Made by a program: the position numbers and the translations under genes. A DNA stretch of 59,750 nt. It comes from Labilibaculum filiforme. GTDB taxonomy: Bacteria > Bacteroidota > Bacteroidia > Bacteroidales > Marinifilaceae. This document shows, piece after piece, positions 44,019 through 52,560 of this stretch (position 1 is its first letter; each line of letters starts with the position of its first letter). The notes below the pieces were generated by a model that worked only from the letters and a program-made list of their open reading frames with translations, searched no databases and was not told the origin of the DNA. The stretch is taken from contig NZ_MVDD01000024.1 in assembly GCF_002843315.1 (NCBI RefSeq), positions 1-59,750 on the forward strand. The letters are read 5' to 3'.

Positions 44019-44384
44019 TTATTGGATGTATTGAATTTGAATGTGTAAGCTTCGGATTTCGTCATTTTGAAGACTATCCTTTACTCCAATTACACCATAA
44101 CTATTCGATAAAGTATCTTTCTCAACAAAAACGAAGTATTGTAGTTCATTCAATTCTTTAAAAATAGCATAGCCATTTTGGTCGGTTAGCAAAGAATCTA
44201 TTTTGTTGGTTCTTTCGTCCCAATCATCGCGATTGTTATAAAGTGAGATGCTTGCCTCAGCAATGGCATTGTCGTTTGCATCTGTCACGAATATTTCTAA
44301 TTCGGGGGAATTTGAAATGTGCTCTGTTTTTGTGCAGGAGCCTAAAAGCAGTACGAAGGCAATTAGTAAAAAGTAGTTTTTCAT
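44019..44384 (-). CDS. small lipoprotein with a carboxypeptidase-regulatory-like beta domain
   Basis: The 121-residue protein has the lipobox LLLGSC (Cys about 17). The mature domain (ELEIFVTDANDNAIAEASIS, then SLLTDQNGYAIFKELN) has the pattern of an immunoglobulin-like CarboxypepD_reg unit (V-x-D-x-x-x-x-x-I-x-x-A-x-V and T-D-x-x-G-x-A). It lies 26 bases before the FISUMP lipoprotein gene on the same strand, so the two probably form an operon and may work together at the surface. Confidence 0.7.
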   Translation of the reverse strand: MKNYFLLIAFVLLLGSCTKTEHISNSPELEIFVTDANDNAIAEASISLYNNRDDWDERTNKIDSLLTDQNGYAIFKELNELQYFVFVEKDTLSNSYGVIGVKDSLQNDEIRSLHIQIQYIQ

Positions 44385-44662
44385 AGATTTTTTAGATGTA
44401 AGGATTTATTAAGTTTCGATTGTTTGTGGAAATGAAGTACGAAGAAATAATAAAGCTTAAAAAAATAGATAGTGGAATCGATAAATTTTCGGAAATAGGG
44501 GTACTACATATCTACGTCAAAACGATTAAGTTGCAGATAGTCAATCGTTCTGAATAAGGGTGGTTTTGTTTGATTTTAATGATATACGGAAAAGGTCGTT
44601 CTCCAATTGGAAGGAAAAAGAGGGGATTTAAAAGAATTCCCCTTTATAAATGTGAGATATTG

Positions 44663-45736
44663 TTAATATTCTAAGGCGACTTCTTTTTTATCGATTACTC
44701 GAAAAGCACCTTCTGCAAGAGCTTCCATTTCGTTTTCTCCCGGATAAACAAAGAAGTTCGTTAAGCTGTCAACATATTCTTTCAAATCGGAAATAAAGCG
44801 ATCCGAATAGGCAATGCCACCAGTTATGATAATTCCATTCGCCTTGCATTTTAGGGCAACATGGTAAGCTCCAATTTCTTTTGCGATTTGATACACAAAA
44901 GCATCGTAAATCAGTTGTGCTTTATCGTTTCCAGAATCAATTAACTTAAAAACATCCCGTAAATCATCCACTCCCAAATAGCCTTTTAAGCCACTGTTTT
45001 TGCTGAGCAAACTTTCCACCTCTTTTCTTGGCATAGAATAGCACAAATCAATTACTCCTCGGCTTGGTAAAGCTCCAGCTCGGTTGGGAGAGAAGGGACC
45101 CATTCCCATTAAAGCATCATTCACATCAACAATTTTGCCACCATCAACAGCAGCTATCGAAATCCCACCACCCAAATGGGCAATTACATATTTGGCTTCA
45201 TCAAAATTGATGTTTTGTTGCTTTGCGATCTTGCGAGCAGTCATTTTCATGTTTAAAGGATGCCCTCTTCGGTTGCGTTTAATACCTGGTACACCGGATA
45301 TTACAGCTTTTTCTGCAATATTTCCGGCCGAAACAGGATCAACCGTAAAACTTTCCTGTAAATTAAAATGTTTGGCCAGCTTATTCGCGAGCATACTGCC
45401 TAAATTCGAAGCGTGATCGCCATATTTGCCCGTTTTTGCATCATCAAGGAAACTGTTATTGATTTTATAAGTTCCCCCTTCGAGAGGTTTAACAATTCCG
45501 CCACGGCCAACAATTCCTACTACAATTACTTTCATTTTTGAAAGCATATCGTTCAAAGCTGCTTTTACTATTTTGTATCGATAATCAAATTGATCGGTAA
45601 CTTTATGAAATGGCTCCAGTTCTTTTTGCGAATGGCGTATAATATGTTCAGATACAAGCCCTGATCTATTGTATAGTGCTACTTTTGTAGATGTTGATCC
45701 TGGGTTGATTACTACAACAATTTCGTTGGTTTTCAT
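44663..45736 (-). CDS. buk: butyrate kinase
   Basis: The 357-residue ASKHA-fold kinase has the adenosine/phosphate motif NPGSTSTKVAL (about 11-21), AHLGGGISIA (about 190-199) and the C-terminal IIITGGIAYSDRF (about 293-305). It matches butyrate/branched-chain acyl kinases better than acetate kinase in length and in the GRGGIVKPLEGGTYKIN segment (about 78-94). It interconverts butyryl-phosphate + ADP with butyrate + ATP. The usual partner, phosphotransbutyrylase, is not in this window: both neighbours are unrelated. Confidence 0.93.
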   Translation of the reverse strand: MKTNEIVVVINPGSTSTKVALYNRSGLVSEHIIRHSQKELEPFHKVTDQFDYRYKIVKAALNDMLSKMKVIVVGIVGRGGIVKPLEGGTYKINNSFLDDAKTGKYGDHASNLGSMLANKLAKHFNLQESFTVDPVSAGNIAEKAVISGVPGIKRNRRGHPLNMKMTARKIAKQQNINFDEAKYVIAHLGGGISIAAVDGGKIVDVNDALMGMGPFSPNRAGALPSRGVIDLCYSMPRKEVESLLSKNSGLKGYLGVDDLRDVFKLIDSGNDKAQLIYDAFVYQIAKEIGAYHVALKCKANGIIITGGIAYSDRFISDLKEYVDSLTNFFVYPGENEMEALAEGAFRVIDKKEVALEY

Positions 45737-46003
45737 AGGTGTGATACTTGGAATTACTTAATTATTTTGAAAGATAGGTAACTGAGTTGGCATTCTTCCT
45801 GAATTTCTTTTTTCATTGTTTTAGCGGATTGGTTCCTGATACAAATATCAGACTTGTTGGAGCTAATGGCAACAGAAATAGACAGATTTTTTGTTTTGAA
45901 TTGCTTTTGTCTTCGAAGGCGATAAAAATTGAAATACTTACATAATTACAAAGTTTGCATGTAATTGTAAAAGGCTTTGGTGGCCTTATCTTATAAAAAA
46001 AGA

Positions 46004-46011
46004 TATCTTTG
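46004..46011 (+). promoter_or_regulatory. -7 promoter box TATCTTTG of hemN
   Basis: Exact TAnnTTTG match, with TTTG at 45976-45979 (24-base spacing). Transcription would begin near 46019, which rules out a start codon at 46009 and points to ATG 46042. Confidence 0.6.
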
Positions 46012-46041
46012 TACGGTATTAATCCGAAAGATACTTTCGTT

Positions 46042-47406
46042 ATGGACAGAGAATCATTAATTGAAAAATATAATGTACCAGTACCTCGGTACACAAGTTA
46101 TCCAACGGTTCCTTTTTGGGGAAAAGAGCGTCCCGAAGTGGCCGATTGGCTGAAGGTGGTAAAACGAACTTTTGATGAATCGAATACTTCGAAAGGAATT
46201 AGTATTTACGTTCATTTGCCTTATTGCGAAAAGCTTTGTACCTACTGTGCCTGCACAAAAGTGATTACTCGTAATCATGGGTTAGAAGATCAATATATTG
46301 ATGCTTTACTGCAGGAGTGGCAAATTTATTTGGATACTTTTCAGGAGCAGCCAATTATTCGGGAACTTCATTTGGGAGGAGGAACGCCAACTTTTTTTAA
46401 TCCTGAAAATTTAAAAAAATTAATCAATGGCTTGAAAAGGAATGCAAAATTGCATCCTAAACATGAGTTTAGCTTCGAAGGCCATCCAAACAACACCACT
46501 CGTGAGCATTTGCAGGCTCTGTACGAAGTAGGATTTCGAAGAGTGAGCTATGGAGTTCAGGATTTCGATCCCGAAGTGCAACGGGTAATTAATCGTCCGC
46601 AAAGTTTCGAAACCGTTAAGGAAGTGACTTTAGCGGCCCGCGAAATTGGTTACCATTCGGTGAATTTCGATTTAATTTACGGCTTGCCTAAGCAGAAATT
46701 GAGTTCGGTGAGAGATACCTTTGAAAAGGTAGCGGAGCTGAAACCCGATCGGATTGCTTACTATTCCTACGCTCATGTACCCTGGAAAACCAAAGGACAG
46801 CGAATTTTTACCGATGCTGATATTCCAGATAGTGCTGCAAAACGTGCTTTGTACGATCTTGGAAAGGAGAAATTGGCAGAACTAGGCTACAGCGATGTAG
46901 GGATGGATCATTTTTCTTTGCCTCACGATGAATTGTATCTTGCCCGAGAAGCCAAGCGACTGCATCGTAATTTTATGGGATACAACACTTCGCATACCGA
47001 ATTGTTAGTTGGTTTGGGAGCTTCGTCGATTTCGGATGCAAAATATGCTTATGCACAAAATGTAAAGCTGATTAAGGACTACGAGGCGGCTTCGATGAAG
47101 AAGCAGTTCGATTTGGAGAAGGGCTACTTCTTAAGCGATGAGGATGTGATCGTGAAGCGTGCGATATTGGATATTACTTGTCGAAGAGAATTGTTTTTTA
47201 CCGACGATTTAAAAGCTTATTTGCCGGCAACAATTAAAGAGGAACTGCAAGTATTGGCCGATGAGGGAATTATTACATGGAGCGATGAAAAATTAGTGGT
47301 TACCGATTTAGGAATGATCTTTCTGAGAAATATTGCCAAGCTCTTCGATAACAAACTGCGTGCGGCGAAAAGTGGTGAAGACAACATGTTTTCGAAGTCG
47401 ATATAA
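46042..47406 (+). CDS. hemN: oxygen-independent coproporphyrinogen III oxidase
   Basis: The 454-residue radical SAM protein has the cluster motif YCEKLCTYCAC (about 63-73, CxxxCxxC plus the HemN-type extra Cys). It has the LHLGGGTPTFF motif (about 114-124) and the C-terminal HemN domain. It decarboxylates two propionates of coproporphyrinogen III without oxygen, in haem synthesis. I use ATG 46042 because the upstream TTG at 46009 overlaps the -7 promoter box. The region MDRESLIEKYNVPVPRYTSYP is the usual N-terminus. Confidence 0.95.
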   Translation: MDRESLIEKYNVPVPRYTSYPTVPFWGKERPEVADWLKVVKRTFDESNTSKGISIYVHLPYCEKLCTYCACTKVITRNHGLEDQYIDALLQEWQIYLDTFQEQPIIRELHLGGGTPTFFNPENLKKLINGLKRNAKLHPKHEFSFEGHPNNTTREHLQALYEVGFRRVSYGVQDFDPEVQRVINRPQSFETVKEVTLAAREIGYHSVNFDLIYGLPKQKLSSVRDTFEKVAELKPDRIAYYSYAHVPWKTKGQRIFTDADIPDSAAKRALYDLGKEKLAELGYSDVGMDHFSLPHDELYLAREAKRLHRNFMGYNTSHTELLVGLGASSISDAKYAYAQNVKLIKDYEAASMKKQFDLEKGYFLSDEDVIVKRAILDITCRRELFFTDDLKAYLPATIKEELQVLADEGIITWSDEKLVVTDLGMIFLRNIAKLFDNKLRAAKSGEDNMFSKSI

Positions 47407-47421
47407 ACTTGCCTAAAATAG

Positions 47422-47458
47422 AAAAATCCGGTAATCGATTCGACTGCCGGATTTTTTT
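47422..47458 (+). terminator. bidirectional terminator between hemN and the DUF5715-like gene
   Basis: AAAAATCCGG (47422-47431) pairs with CCGGATTTTT (47447-47456), with A and T runs on both sides serving two convergent genes. Confidence 0.88.
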
Positions 47459-47464
47459 ATGCTT

Positions 47465-48163
47465 TTACCTTACGGTGATATGAATGCATTTTGTTTGGCC
47501 CTCTAAAAGAACGTAACATTTGCCTTCCTCCTGCATTTTTATTAAAACGCGCAGGAGTACGTTACGAAGGCGATAGGAGTATACCGGTTCACTTTTACCT
47601 CTCTCAAAATAACGTGTTTGCGAAATATCAAAAGTGCGACCGTAATAATGCGACGATTTATTTGGGGTAGCGTTTACATTGCTTTTTCGCAGCGATTTTT
47701 GGTCTGCAATGGTGCGTAATATCGATGTAACTGAAAAACGATATTTTCTCATTCCTAATTCCTCTAGTTGGTCGCAAAACTCTTCGCCCAATACTTCTAA
47801 AAATTCTACTGCAGGTTCTTGCAGGTAAGGAAGTGAATTGGTTAAATGTGGTATTTCGTAGTATTCGTTATCGCTTATTTCTTCCAGATCATAACGGTCT
47901 CCAAAATCGTCGGGATCTTTTGTATACTCGTCTTTGGAGGCTAAAGGTTTTTCGAGGCCTTTTGCCTGAGCAAGCTCAAGATGGTAGGAGTTGTTGTAGC
48001 GACGCAAGGCACTATTTTCCTCTTTGCTAAGAACAGGAACAGAGACTTTGGCTTCGGTTTTGCCTTTTGGGCCTAGGTTTAGAACGATAATTAGTACCGC
48101 TATAAATAGCACAAAAAGGATGAACGCTTTACGAACTTTGGGTTTTAATTTTCTTTTAGCCAT
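47465..48163 (-). CDS. membrane-anchored DUF5715-like / M15-type peptidoglycan peptidase
   Basis: The 232-residue protein has a basic N-terminus and a single membrane segment (about 13-31), placing the rest in the periplasm. The C-terminal domain has SVTSILRTIADQKSL (about 145-159), SSHYYGRTFDIS (about 169-180, H and D of the HxxxxxxD zinc pattern) and IHITVR (about 227-232, second His). This is the layout of VanY/M15-like D,D-carboxypeptidases and of the DUF5715 family. Proposed role: trimming peptidoglycan side chains; not proven. Confidence 0.75.
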   Translation of the reverse strand: MAKRKLKPKVRKAFILFVLFIAVLIIVLNLGPKGKTEAKVSVPVLSKEENSALRRYNNSYHLELAQAKGLEKPLASKDEYTKDPDDFGDRYDLEEISDNEYYEIPHLTNSLPYLQEPAVEFLEVLGEEFCDQLEELGMRKYRFSVTSILRTIADQKSLRKSNVNATPNKSSHYYGRTFDISQTRYFERGKSEPVYSYRLRNVLLRVLIKMQEEGKCYVLLEGQTKCIHITVR

Positions 48164-48247
48164 CTTAAAAATTTACGCACACAAAAGTAAAAAAACCAAA
48201 TTGTAATCATTTACCAACTGCCTTTTATTTTGTGACATAAATTCGAT

Positions 48248-49135
48248 TCAATTAACAATTGTGTTATGGGATGGTAAACGGTCTTGTTGGGTTTCAAGTA
48301 AATTAGTTCGCTTGGCAATCGTTTTTTTCTGTTCATCAATATATTTTAAAATATTTTCGAACCCTTCTAAATGGTTATTTTCGCTATAATTTTCTAACCA
48401 GTAGTTTATTTTCAATCCAGTCACCATTTCATATTCTAAGCGAACAAATCCAAATTTTTCTGAGAAGTAGCTAGTTAATTTCGATTCTCCAATTTTCGAC
48501 TCAGCAATACTTTCAATCATATAGCAATCTATTTCTCCAAAACCGGTATTAAGCTTTGTCTTTTTTGTGATTTTGTAATTATAAAATAAAGATAATTTTT
48601 TGCTCCAAACTCCCCATTTCTCATTACTCCAGTGCTCATTAACAGTCATTTTTTCTCTCCATTCTTTTCCGATTTCAATAGGAAGTTTTACATAAGGAAA
48701 CGGACATGTTTCTAAAGCAGCAAAAATTGCAGAACGAGGTGGGTGTAACCATATATTGTTTTCATTTTCTACAACTCCTGTTCCACTAATAAATGAAAAA
48801 TCAGGAGCATATAAATATTTAATTTCTGTCTGATTTCTATTTGTTCTGTCTGATTTTTTGAGTTTAGGAATTATGAGGTGTATTTTAGAAGCAATTGTGT
48901 CGTTACTTTTTTTAATAAGTTCAAATTTGTTGTTTGGCAGTCCAGCAATATAGTTCAGTTTATATTCGGTATTGTTTTCAATTATCACATAATCATATAC
49001 AAAAACATTTCCAATCTTATAGATATCATTATTACTGTCAATATTTCTTTTCTCAATGTCTAGGGTTTTAAATCCTTGCGAAAAACATAAATCACCCATA
49101 AAAAAGAGTATTAAAAATAGAATAGTCCTTGTCAT
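48248..49135 (-). CDS. exported protein of unknown function
   Basis: I choose the ATG at 49135, giving 295 residues, because a good signal peptide starts there (MTRTILFLILFFMGDLCFSQ) and the longer frame (to 49249) would bury it and overlap the next gene. The mature part is beta-strand rich with Trp/Tyr-containing segments (WSNEKWGVWSKKLSLFYNYK). No recognised family. It is the last gene of the minus-strand accessory island. Confidence 0.6.
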   Translation of the reverse strand: MTRTILFLILFFMGDLCFSQGFKTLDIEKRNIDSNNDIYKIGNVFVYDYVIIENNTEYKLNYIAGLPNNKFELIKKSNDTIASKIHLIIPKLKKSDRTNRNQTEIKYLYAPDFSFISGTGVVENENNIWLHPPRSAIFAALETCPFPYVKLPIEIGKEWREKMTVNEHWSNEKWGVWSKKLSLFYNYKITKKTKLNTGFGEIDCYMIESIAESKIGESKLTSYFSEKFGFVRLEYEMVTGLKINYWLENYSENNHLEGFENILKYIDEQKKTIAKRTNLLETQQDRLPSHNTIVN

Positions 49136-49230
49136 TTGTGTTGTATATAAATTTTTAGTTTTTATAAATTGAGTTTTCCTATTTATTTGCTCATCCGCAT
49201 CTATGGAAATTACGGTTTTGTTGTAGCACG

Positions 49231-49953
49231 TTATCTTTCTATTTTCCAAATAACATTGATAGTTTTGTTTATCTTTATTTTCTTTGGATTGATATCAATT
49301 TTAATTGTTTCTTCAGGCTGATCTTCATCAACAATACAAAAAACAACATCATCCTCAGGTGTTAAGATGTCAAAATCTCCCGCAGAATATCCGAAATTGA
49401 TTTCTTTTATTTCTAAAAGTTTTATATTCAATTTTTTTGCAATGATAGAAGCCTTTACTTGTGCATCATTTATTGCAAGTTCTATTGATTTTTCAAGTGT
49501 CTTTGATTTTTGTTCTTCACTTAACCCAAAGTTAACATTGTAACCAAAATTAAATACTTCATCTTTCAATGTATTAATCACAACACTTAGTTTCTCCAGA
49601 GAATACGTCATCTCAATTTTCATAGAAACAGAACCTTGAAAACCATCCGGAATTCGACCTTCTCTTGTCCATTTAGTTTTCTCACCTATACTTAAATCAT
49701 CTGTTTTTATATTTGATTTCTTTATTCCATTTTTGATTAAACGCTGTTTCAACTCTTTATGTATTTGAGCAAGCTTAAAAGAGCAATTCTCATAAAGAGA
49801 ATCAGAAACTTGGATAGGAATATTCACATACATAATTTCAGGAATTTGATATAAAATCGCATTTCCTTTTACTTTCAAAACATTCTCTTTTGCTTGAGCT
49901 AAGCAAGTTAAACTCAAAGCTAAAATTATAAATGTCAATATACTCTTTCTCAT
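49231..49953 (-). CDS. SIMPL-domain (DUF541) exported protein
   Basis: The 240-residue protein has a signal peptide ending CLAQ. The SIMPL layout follows: VLKVKGNAILYQIPEIMYV (about 25-43), a Lys-rich helix, KWTREGRIPDGFQGSVSMKI (about 95-114, the Gly-x-x-ar-x-x-S/V strand), then SIELAINDAQVKASIIAKKL (about 155-174). Such oligomeric periplasmic proteins have been linked to stress responses and to signalling-complex assembly in other bacteria. Function in this species is unknown. Confidence 0.75.
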   Translation of the reverse strand: MRKSILTFIILALSLTCLAQAKENVLKVKGNAILYQIPEIMYVNIPIQVSDSLYENCSFKLAQIHKELKQRLIKNGIKKSNIKTDDLSIGEKTKWTREGRIPDGFQGSVSMKIEMTYSLEKLSVVINTLKDEVFNFGYNVNFGLSEEQKSKTLEKSIELAINDAQVKASIIAKKLNIKLLEIKEINFGYSAGDFDILTPEDDVVFCIVDEDQPEETIKIDINPKKIKINKTINVIWKIER

Positions 49954-50209
49954 AGTTTGTTATTTTTTAGTTTGTTGGATTAGAATATATTAATGTATTC
50001 TCCAGTCTTACTCTATTTTTTGACTCTACTTAGTTATTGAGATAAAATTGATTTACCATAGTAGGTTCCTTTTCTAAAAATTCCTCAAGCTAGACTATTC
50101 TCCGTAAAACAGCAATTCTGCCATCGGTTCTGTCAACTCACACTGCTTATTGGGCAGTTTCTGCCACACGAAGGCTTAGTTGTTGTGGTCTGGATTTTTA
50201 ATTCTAAAA

Positions 50210-50935
50210 TCATGTCAATACAACAAACGAGTTAGTAATAAAATGCATTAAAACCGCATATTGAAATCCAAATTTAAGTCGCACATATCCATTGAAAACA
50301 CCCGCAATAGTCTGAGGAATTGTTAATGTAAACATGTATATAGATAATTCTCCTGGATAATGTATTATACCAAAAACAGCCGCAACAGAATAAAATAGAA
50401 ATCCAAATTTATTTTTATAAACATATAATAAAGCATTCTTAACTCTCTTTATCTTTAAAATTAATAACGTAACTATAAACAAACTAACTCCTGTTACAAT
50501 ATGAGATGTTATATATTTAATATCATAATTTCCTAGATAAAAATCTACTTTTGCAAGAAGTTTTACGAGTAAATAAAAAAACGAGATGGAGAACGCCAAG
50601 TATAGATTATTAAATTTTAGAGGAAGTCTAAAAATTACTTCTTCAATAAATGGGGCCAAAATTGCAGCAAGAAAGAAAATCTGATAAGTATTAAAGCTGT
50701 TAAGCGCAAGCGCTTTCCCTATGTTTTCAACATCAGGAGGCATAATATTTAATTTGGTTAGAATAAGATTGCTAAACACTAATAGAACTAATCCTGTAAT
50801 TGCAGAAGTCATTGTTAAACAAATTACTATCAAAATTCTTTTTATATGTATTCCTTTCTTTGAATTAAATTCTATTCTTTGCGAATTTGGATTGATTAAA
50901 AATTTTAAAAAATCTGCAAATATTATTTTTATCAT
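50210..50935 (-). CDS. CPBP-family intramembrane metalloprotease, second copy
   Basis: The 241-residue protein has about seven membrane segments. It has the glutamate motif PFIEEVIFRLPL (about 92-103) and later histidines in IIHYPGE (about 190-196) and LMHFITNS (about 228-235), the three active-site motifs of the CPBP family. It is unlike the copy at 26540 in sequence and shorter. In accessory islands such proteases often give immunity to bacteriocins or phage. That role here is inference. Confidence 0.8.
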   Translation of the reverse strand: MIKIIFADFLKFLINPNSQRIEFNSKKGIHIKRILIVICLTMTSAITGLVLLVFSNLILTKLNIMPPDVENIGKALALNSFNTYQIFFLAAILAPFIEEVIFRLPLKFNNLYLAFSISFFYLLVKLLAKVDFYLGNYDIKYITSHIVTGVSLFIVTLLILKIKRVKNALLYVYKNKFGFLFYSVAAVFGIIHYPGELSIYMFTLTIPQTIAGVFNGYVRLKFGFQYAVLMHFITNSFVVLT

Positions 50936-51052
50936 TATATTTTATTAATCATTTATAGTGTTACGTATATGATTTAGTGATGATTGTTGTAGCGAATTTC
51001 TGTTTGAAAGAATCAAGAAATTATATCGAACCACCATAGGTTTTATTACATT

Positions 51053-51520
51053 GTGTGTGCCTTGAATGGTAAATTTAGTAAAAGTTCTTTTATGTAGTTA
51101 AATATTATGAAAGAAAGTCCAGAGGGTGTAAGTCCCTTATGCACTAGGGTGACTCCTGGAAGCATTAGTCCCGAAATTTGAGAGCAAGGTGGTTGGGCTA
51201 CGGCGACGCACTCTCGAATACTTTACTATAAAATTATTTTACGAGTCATTGCTCAGAGTCCAATTTTGAGAATGACTATTACGATTGAAAGGTTGAAGAA
51301 ACGAGGTTATGAATCTATGCTCGACATTTACAAACAAATCACGCCTGTTAGACGTGATTCTTTATTCCCCATAACTTAATCCCGATCACTCGGGACCGTA
51401 TACAGCCTGTCCCGATTTTTATCGGGAAGACCCGCTTGGTTTATGCGGCGCCTGCGAAGTATCTGGTGGTGTGAAAGCCTCTCCCTGCTAGTGATTACTA
51501 GTGGGGCGGGCTATTCAATT
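51053..51520 (+). ncRNA. group II intron-like element, copy 1 (no reverse transcriptase)
   Basis: It starts GTGTGTGCC (a GUGYG-type 5' end) and has GAAAGTCC...GGTGTAAGTCCC, the ACTAGGGTGACTCCTGG and GGTTGGGCTACGGCGACGC blocks, and at the 3' end GGTGGTGTGAAAG followed by a 10-bp hairpin (CCCTGCTAGT with ACTAGTGGGG) and GGCTATTCAAT, like domain VI and the intron's 3' terminus. About 365 bases from the start are nearly identical to copy 2; the last 100 differ. There is no long ORF. Read against the minus-strand genes it lies antisense, just past the stop of the CHAP gene. Confidence 0.5.
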
Positions 51521-51528
51521 ACAAAACG

Positions 51529-52122
51529 TTACTTTTTTCTCAATCTACCTAGTATACTATTGTCTAATATATTCCATTTAACTTGTCCTTTTTCTATTTT
51601 GAGTTTTTTTCTGCTATTTCCCAAGGCTCCTGAATTCTGTTGTATTATTTCAATAGAACCATCACTCACCTCTGTTATAATGGCAACGTGACCATATTTA
51701 TTGAATATGTTACTGTCAAAAATAATTATATCATTAATCTCAGGTCTTTTTATACTAGGATTACTAAATTGTATTAAATCACGTTTTTTATTTAATTCAT
51801 TGTCTTTTAGTGTTTTGTCATAAAAATCTTTGGCATGACCATAGCTGTCTGGCATTTCATGTTTTAAATATTCTAAATAATACCTTTTAACAAATTCTAC
51901 GCATTGATATTTTAATCCGATATTATAACCAGTTTTTGAAATATTACGACCACTATCATTATTGACCCCACCATTATGATAGACTATTATTCCATTAAAA
52001 CTATCTATTTCTTCACCAATATGGTATTTCCGATTTAAGTTCAAGTTTTTTAAAAGCCAAAAGGATAATATTCCTAATATGAATAACGAAATTATAGTAT
52101 ACTGAAATTTAATGTTAAGCAT
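51529..52122 (-). CDS. membrane-anchored CHAP-domain amidase
   Basis: The 197-residue protein has one N-terminal membrane segment (about 8-25). A CHAP fold follows: catalytic Cys 74 in KYQCVEFVKRYY, His 145 in KYGHVAIITEV, and the polar third residue in IIQQNSG (about 159-165). CHAP enzymes cleave amide bonds in peptidoglycan or glutathionylspermidine. It is the third gene of a tight unit (4 bases after the membrane protein gene), so it may be an effector or a processing enzyme of that unit. The stop codon lies about nine bases from the end of intron-like copy 1. Confidence 0.82.
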   Translation of the reverse strand: MLNIKFQYTIISLFILGILSFWLLKNLNLNRKYHIGEEIDSFNGIIVYHNGGVNNDSGRNISKTGYNIGLKYQCVEFVKRYYLEYLKHEMPDSYGHAKDFYDKTLKDNELNKKRDLIQFSNPSIKRPEINDIIIFDSNIFNKYGHVAIITEVSDGSIEIIQQNSGALGNSRKKLKIEKGQVKWNILDNSILGRLRKK

Positions 52123-52125
52123 ATT

Positions 52126-52560
52126 TTAATGTAAATTTTTACTTTTTGATTTATAAAAATAAATACTTAGTATTAAAACTGTTAAGCAAGTGATTATAGG
52201 TACTGTAGAGTTTTTCAATGAATAATATAGTATATCCGAACTAGAAAATGTTGACCAGCATGCATATCTGTAAGTAAACTCATTTTTATTAATAAAAAAC
52301 CAGAAAATACATAAAGATACAGCAATGATATAAAGCTTAAAACTTGATTTTAATAATAGAATAAAAAAGATAACTAAAAATTGAATACCCATAAATTTAA
52401 AAATTGCCTCTATAACACCACTTTTAGCGTCAATGCAAGATAATCCATCAGGAAGAAACCAATACATTTGTAATGCGCCAAATATGGCACACAGTAAGCT
52501 AATTGTTAATGCATTTTTAATTTTTTCTTTATACATTTTATTGAGGTTTATAAGTTTCAT
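52126..52560 (-). CDS. four-pass membrane protein, candidate immunity or partner protein
   Basis: The 144-residue protein has four clear hydrophobic segments (about 17-34, 50-66, 73-89, 118-135). It overlaps the 3' end of the clan-CD-like gene by 23 bases and lies 4 bases before the CHAP gene, so translation of the three is likely coupled. No family recognised. Small multi-pass proteins in this position are often immunity proteins for toxins acting on membranes or the periplasm; this is inference. Confidence 0.65.
   Translation of the reverse strand: MKLINLNKMYKEKIKNALTISLLCAIFGALQMYWFLPDGLSCIDAKSGVIEAIFKFMGIQFLVIFFILLLKSSFKLYIIAVSLCIFWFFINKNEFTYRYACWSTFSSSDILYYSLKNSTVPIITCLTVLILSIYFYKSKSKNLH

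Noticed and set aside
45813-46094. 93-codon minus-strand frame spanning the hemN promoter
   Set aside because: It overlaps the hemN promoter and start, with no recognisable domain.
48248-49249. Longer 333-residue version of the exported protein
   Set aside because: It buries a good signal peptide at residue 39 and overlaps the SIMPL gene; ATG 49135 is better.
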